From positions 10,366-33,536 of the forward strand of contig DNJG01000027.1 in NCBI GenBank assembly GCA_003489165.1: DNA of 23,171 bases. The letters are read 5' to 3'. How positions within the stretch are numbered: the stretch's first letter is position 1; each line of letters opens with the position of its first letter. The notes beneath the pieces are model-generated. The model was not told the DNA's origin and did not search any database. It saw nothing but the letters and a program-made list of their open reading frames with translations. This stretch comes from Nitrospinota bacterium (GTDB taxonomy: Bacteria; Nitrospinota; Nitrospinia; UBA9942). Below, in pieces: positions 20,264 through 23,171 of the stretch. The translations under genes and the position numbers were made by a program.

Positions 20264-21144
20264 AACATCTTGTTGATGAATTTGTTAATTATCTTACTAT
20301 TGAAAAGGGACACTCACAAAATACTATTAAGTCTTATAAGAGGGATATTTTAAAATTTGTAGGTTTCTTGAAATACGAAACAATAGATGAATTCAGCAGG
20401 TTAGACCAGAAAAGAATAATTGATTATCTCATGTATCTAAGAGATATGAATTTATCATCAGCGTCTGTCGCAAGACACCTTGTATCCATAAAAGTCTTTT
20501 ATAAATTTTTAAATAATGAGAAAATTGTCAGCATTAATCCTACAGAAAATATTGAATCGCCGCGACTCTTGAGAAGACTCCCAGATTTTCTTACCACTGA
20601 AGAGGTTGATAAACTCCTTGTACAGCCAAAAAATGATAATATGGGAACAAGGGATATTGCCATGTTTGAGGTCTTGTATGCAACAGGTTTAAGGGTATCA
20701 GAGTTAATCTCTCTTAAAATTAATGACATCAATATGGAAAGAGGTTATATAATAACATTTGGTAAAGGTTCTAAAGAAAGGGTTGTGCCCATTGGCAAGT
20801 CTGCACAGGAAAAACTGAAGAGATATTTAGAGGAATCAAGACATTTTCTATTAAAAGGAAAAGGCGGGGATGAGCTTTTTGTAAATCGTTTTGGCGGAAA
20901 GATGACAAGACAGGGTTTCTGGAAGATAATAAAAAAATATGCCTTATTAGCAGGTATAAAAAAAAATATAAGTCCCCATACATTGAGACATTCTTTTGCA
21001 ACACATCTGCTTGAAAGGGGTGCAGACTTGAGGTCTGTCCAACAAATGTTAGGGCATGCAGATATATCCACAACACAGATATATACCCATGTGGTAAGAG
21101 AAAGGCTGAAAGAAATTTATGATAAACACCATCCAAGGGCATGA
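20260..21144 (+). CDS. xerD: Tyrosine recombinase XerD/XerC
   Basis: The 294-residue protein has an N-terminal SAM-like core-binding domain (about 1-95) and a C-terminal catalytic domain. The full set of catalytic residues is present: Arg145 (TGLRVSE), Lys172 (GKGSKERVVP), His240 and Arg243 (HTLRHSFATHLLERG), His266 (MLGHADIST) and the nucleophile Tyr275 (QIYTHV). Length and motifs fit the chromosomal dimer-resolution recombinases acting at dif with FtsK, rather than integron or phage integrases: there is no integron-specific extra helix. XerC and XerD cannot be told apart with certainty. Coupled to the metallo-hydrolase gene by an ATGA overlap and convergent with ychF, 16 bases between stops. 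Confidence 0.9.
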   Translation: MKHLVDEFVNYLTIEKGHSQNTIKSYKRDILKFVGFLKYETIDEFSRLDQKRIIDYLMYLRDMNLSSASVARHLVSIKVFYKFLNNEKIVSINPTENIESPRLLRRLPDFLTTEEVDKLLVQPKNDNMGTRDIAMFEVLYATGLRVSELISLKINDINMERGYIITFGKGSKERVVPIGKSAQEKLKRYLEESRHFLLKGKGGDELFVNRFGGKMTRQGFWKIIKKYALLAGIKKNISPHTLRHSFATHLLERGADLRSVQQMLGHADISTTQIYTHVVRERLKEIYDKHHPRA

Positions 21145-21160
21145 AACTCGCCCTTGCCGC

Positions 21161-22255
21161 TCATACCGCAAATCTGAAATGGACAACATCTCCGTCTTTT
21201 ACGACATAATCCTTGCCTTCCAGCCTCATCAAACCCTTTTCCTTTGCGGCCTGTTCCGAACCGGATGAGATGAAATCGTTATATCCAATAACCTCTGCCC
21301 TTATAAAACCCTTTTCAAAATCGGAATGTATCACGCCTGCAGCCTGAGGCGCCTTGGTTTCCCGCACAACTGTCCATGCCCTGACCTCTTTCTCGCCTGC
21401 GGTAAAGTAGGTAATCAGGTTTAACAATTCATATCCTTCTTTTGCAAGCCTATCAAGCCCCGATTCTTTTAAACCGATATCTTTTAAAAACTCGGACCTT
21501 TCTTCCTCAGGCAGCTCCGCTATCTCTGCCTCTATCCTGCCGCACATGACCACAACCTTCGCCTTCTCCTTCTCTGCTATCTCCCTTACCTTCGCAACAA
21601 AGGGAGATTCTCCTTTCAAATCCTTTTCATCCACATTCGCAACAAACATCACGGGCTTTGCTGTTAAGAGATTCAGTTCTCTCAGCATCTCCCTCCCGAC
21701 ATCGTCCAATTCAAGCGACCTTATCGGCCTGCCGTTTTCAAGGGTATGTTTGAACAAAGCGCAGGCATCCATTGCCGCTATTGCGTTTTTATCGCCCGCC
21801 TTTGCAAGCCTTGCGGTCTTTTCCATGCGCTTCTCAACGCTGTCCATATCAGCGAGCATCAACTCCGTGTCTATTATCTCAATATCTCTTTGGGGGTCAA
21901 CATGCCCCGCAACATGCACAACATCAGTATCCTCAAAACACCTGACAATATGTGCGATGGCATCCACGCTCCTGATGTGTCCAAGGAATTTATTGCCCAG
22001 CCCTTCGCCTTTACTTGCGCCCTTCACAAGCCCTGCAATGTCCAGAAACTCCACTGTTGTAGGGACGATCCTTTCCGGCTTGACAAGTTCCGCCAGTTTA
22101 TATTGCCTTTCATCCCTCACCGAGACAATACCTACATTAGGGTCAATGGTGCAGAATGGATAATTCGCTGCCTGTGCCCCTGCCGATGTAAGTGCATTAA
22201 ATATGGTTGACTTCCCTACATTAGGAAGCCCGACTATGCCGCAAGTAAAGCCCAT
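21161..22255 (-). CDS. ychF: Redox-regulated ATPase YchF (OBG-like)
   Basis: The 364-residue cytoplasmic P-loop protein binds ATP in preference to GTP and associates with ribosomes. G1 GLPNVGKST is at 9-17, the G3 segment FLDIAGLVKGASKGEGLGNKF is present, and the G4 position reads NVDE (NxxE in place of NKxD), the family mark of altered nucleotide specificity. A C-terminal TGS domain ends the protein (about 280-364, LNLITYFTAGEKEVRAWTV ... GDVVHFRFAV). A GGGAGGA ribosome binding site and a near-consensus promoter support the start. Base composition looks higher in G+C (about 50% in sampled lines) than in neighbouring genes, possibly selection for codon use or acquisition. Divergent from thyX. 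Confidence 0.96.
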   Translation of the reverse strand: MGFTCGIVGLPNVGKSTIFNALTSAGAQAANYPFCTIDPNVGIVSVRDERQYKLAELVKPERIVPTTVEFLDIAGLVKGASKGEGLGNKFLGHIRSVDAIAHIVRCFEDTDVVHVAGHVDPQRDIEIIDTELMLADMDSVEKRMEKTARLAKAGDKNAIAAMDACALFKHTLENGRPIRSLELDDVGREMLRELNLLTAKPVMFVANVDEKDLKGESPFVAKVREIAEKEKAKVVVMCGRIEAEIAELPEEERSEFLKDIGLKESGLDRLAKEGYELLNLITYFTAGEKEVRAWTVVRETKAPQAAGVIHSDFEKGFIRAEVIGYNDFISSGSEQAAKEKGLMRLEGKDYVVKDGDVVHFRFAV

Positions 22256-22297
22256 AGATTATTTTCCTCCCAAAAAAAGTTTCTTTATATAATTTTC

Positions 22298-22326
22298 ATA
22301 ATATAATCTTTGATAAACGGTGTCAA
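22298..22326 (-). promoter_or_regulatory. ychF promoter
   Basis: Minus strand: TTGACA (22326-22321), 17-base spacer, TATTAT (22303-22298). Start expected near 22291, giving a leader of about 35 bases that includes the GGGAGGA ribosome binding site. Confidence 0.8.
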
Positions 22327-22348
22327 TTGCTTCATTGGGCTTTCAAGC

Positions 22349-22377
22349 TTGATACGCTTCAATATTTGTTGTATCAT
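22349..22377 (+). promoter_or_regulatory. thyX promoter
   Basis: TTGATA (22349-22354), 17-base spacer, TATCAT (22372-22377). Start expected near 22384, about 30 bases ahead of the thyX ATG. It is back to back with the ychF promoter, -35 boxes 22 bases apart. Confidence 0.65.
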
Positions 22378-22415
22378 CTTCCTATATTGATAACCAATGC
22401 TAATATGGTGAAAAA

Positions 22416-23042
22416 ATGAAAGTTGAGCTTTTAGCAATAACACCTGATTCAGAAAAATTGATAGAAAAGGCAGGGAGGACATGCTACCTGTCCTTTGATA
22501 AGATTACTGCAGATAGTACTGAGAAATTTATCAGGATGCTTGTAAAGAGCGGACATGAGTCAGTATTGGAACACGCCTATGCTACATTCAGGATTACAGG
22601 AGGTTCAAGGGCATTTACACATCAGATTGTCAGACACCGCTTATGCTCATTCTCCCAGCAGTCACAGAGATATGTTGATGAAAAGGGGTTTGAGGTTGTA
22701 ACGCCCCCTTCTATTGAGAAAAACAGAGAGGCAAAGATATTGTTTGACAATTTCATAGAGAGTGCAAAGGATACATATATCAGACTTCAGTCAATGGGTA
22801 TTAGAAAAGAGGATGCCAGATTTGTCCTCCCGAATGCCGTGGAAAGTGAGATTGTAATATCTGCAAATTTCAGGGAATGGAGGCATGTATTAAAGGAGAG
22901 GTGTGATAAGGCTGCCCAGTGGGAGATTAGAGAAACCGCACTCGAGATATTAAAAATATTAAAAAATTATGCACCGGTTGTATTTGAAAATTTTGATATT
23001 AACGAGGATGAAAAAACCGCCTCAGTAAGGACAAAAACTTAA
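22416..23042 (+). CDS. thyX: FAD-dependent thymidylate synthase ThyX
   Basis: Flavin-dependent enzyme making dTMP from dUMP with methylenetetrahydrofolate and NADPH, unrelated to ThyA. The 208-residue protein contains the ThyX signature RHRX7S at 73-83 (RHRLCSFSQQSQRY), ESVLEHAYATFRI with the conserved His, and VLPNAVESEIVISANFREWRHVLKERCDKAAQWEIRE, the dUMP- and FAD-binding second half. A GGTG lies 5 bases ahead of the ATG. Presence of thyX often goes with absence of thyA; only the rest of the genome could show this. Confidence 0.95.
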   Translation: MKVELLAITPDSEKLIEKAGRTCYLSFDKITADSTEKFIRMLVKSGHESVLEHAYATFRITGGSRAFTHQIVRHRLCSFSQQSQRYVDEKGFEVVTPPSIEKNREAKILFDNFIESAKDTYIRLQSMGIRKEDARFVLPNAVESEIVISANFREWRHVLKERCDKAAQWEIRETALEILKILKNYAPVVFENFDINEDEKTASVRTKT

Positions 23043-23171
23043 TTACTATTTTCATTATAACCTAATTCACATCATTAAGTTTCTTTATCAATAAAGCAGT
23101 GCTACTTTCTGACGGGGTAAAATCCGATAGCAACTGGTATATCTGTATTCCCTGTTATATAATCAGAAAAA
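23043..23171. other. Terminal 129 bases without recognised features
   Basis: No complete gene, terminator or promoter was recognised. Two frames stay open for part of the way to the right edge (plus strand from about 23066, minus strand for about 22 codons), but neither has a start codon or a familiar motif. Confidence 0.5.

Noticed and set aside
20260..21144. The XerD-like recombinase as the integrase for the attC-like site
   Set aside because: It lacks the integron-integrase-specific insertion and looks like an ordinary Xer protein; it is also 17 kb from the site.
21546..22163. Long plus-strand reading frame (205 codons) opposite ychF
   Set aside because: Antisense shadow of a highly conserved gene; serine/threonine-rich composition follows from the complement, with no ribosome binding site.

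Overview
The window is bacterial chromosome, AT-rich (roughly 35-42% G+C by eye) and densely packed with mostly complete core genes on both strands. The gene set (lipA, queD, thyX instead of thyA, mnmA, rlmD-like, alaC, a copper ATPase and a small heme-copper-oxidase-like membrane protein) and the many dispersed palindromic repeats suggest a Gram-negative environmental lineage such as Nitrospirota or a former deltaproteobacterial group. That is inference: there is no rRNA here and the assignment is weak. No tRNA, rRNA, CRISPR array, transposase or integrase was seen.

Layout. 1-860: the end of a tetratricopeptide-repeat gene faces an orphan AbrB/MazE-like gene. 845-1672: suhB-type phosphatase with a palindromic repeat inserted in frame. 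1673-3433: accessory island with a sigma-70 promoter, a NERD-domain gene ending in what looks like an integron attC site, then a toxin-antitoxin pair. 3442-5000 (minus): mnmA followed by a 4-TM cytochrome-oxidase-like gene; mnmA carries a second in-frame repeat insertion. 5129-7855: MscS channel with a cyclic-nucleotide-binding domain, then a radical SAM protein. 7894-8688 (minus): degenerate aldo/keto reductase, divergent from the rlmD-like methyltransferase (8811-10223). 10371-12629 (minus): pyk, a DEDDy exonuclease-like protein and a previously unlisted 43-residue membrane peptide. 12704-14965: copA, divergent from pyk. 14972-16194 (minus): hinT-like gene and rpe separated by a 200-base repeat complex. 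16404-16823: DoxX protein behind an excellent promoter. 16871-19374 (minus): queD, a terminator, lipA, alaC. 19410-21144: back-to-back promoters flanking an 11-bp tandem repeat, a repeat hairpin, then a metallo-hydrolase/XerD operon. 21161-23042: ychF and thyX transcribed divergently from two clear promoters. The last 129 bases hold nothing recognised.

Most of the genes are unrelated housekeeping functions: tRNA and rRNA modification (mnmA, queD, rlmD), cofactor synthesis (lipA), central carbon metabolism (pyk, rpe, alaC), dTMP synthesis (thyX) and chromosome dimer resolution (xerD). The unusual content lies between and inside them. There is a lone attC-like site with its probable cassette. 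There are at least five families of palindromic repeats; two lie in frame inside essential-type enzymes, and others supply a stop codon, a ribosome binding site or a 5' leader. There are also signs of leaderless transcription for queD and possibly mnmA. These repeats and the attC-like element are the best candidates for something not usually annotated.
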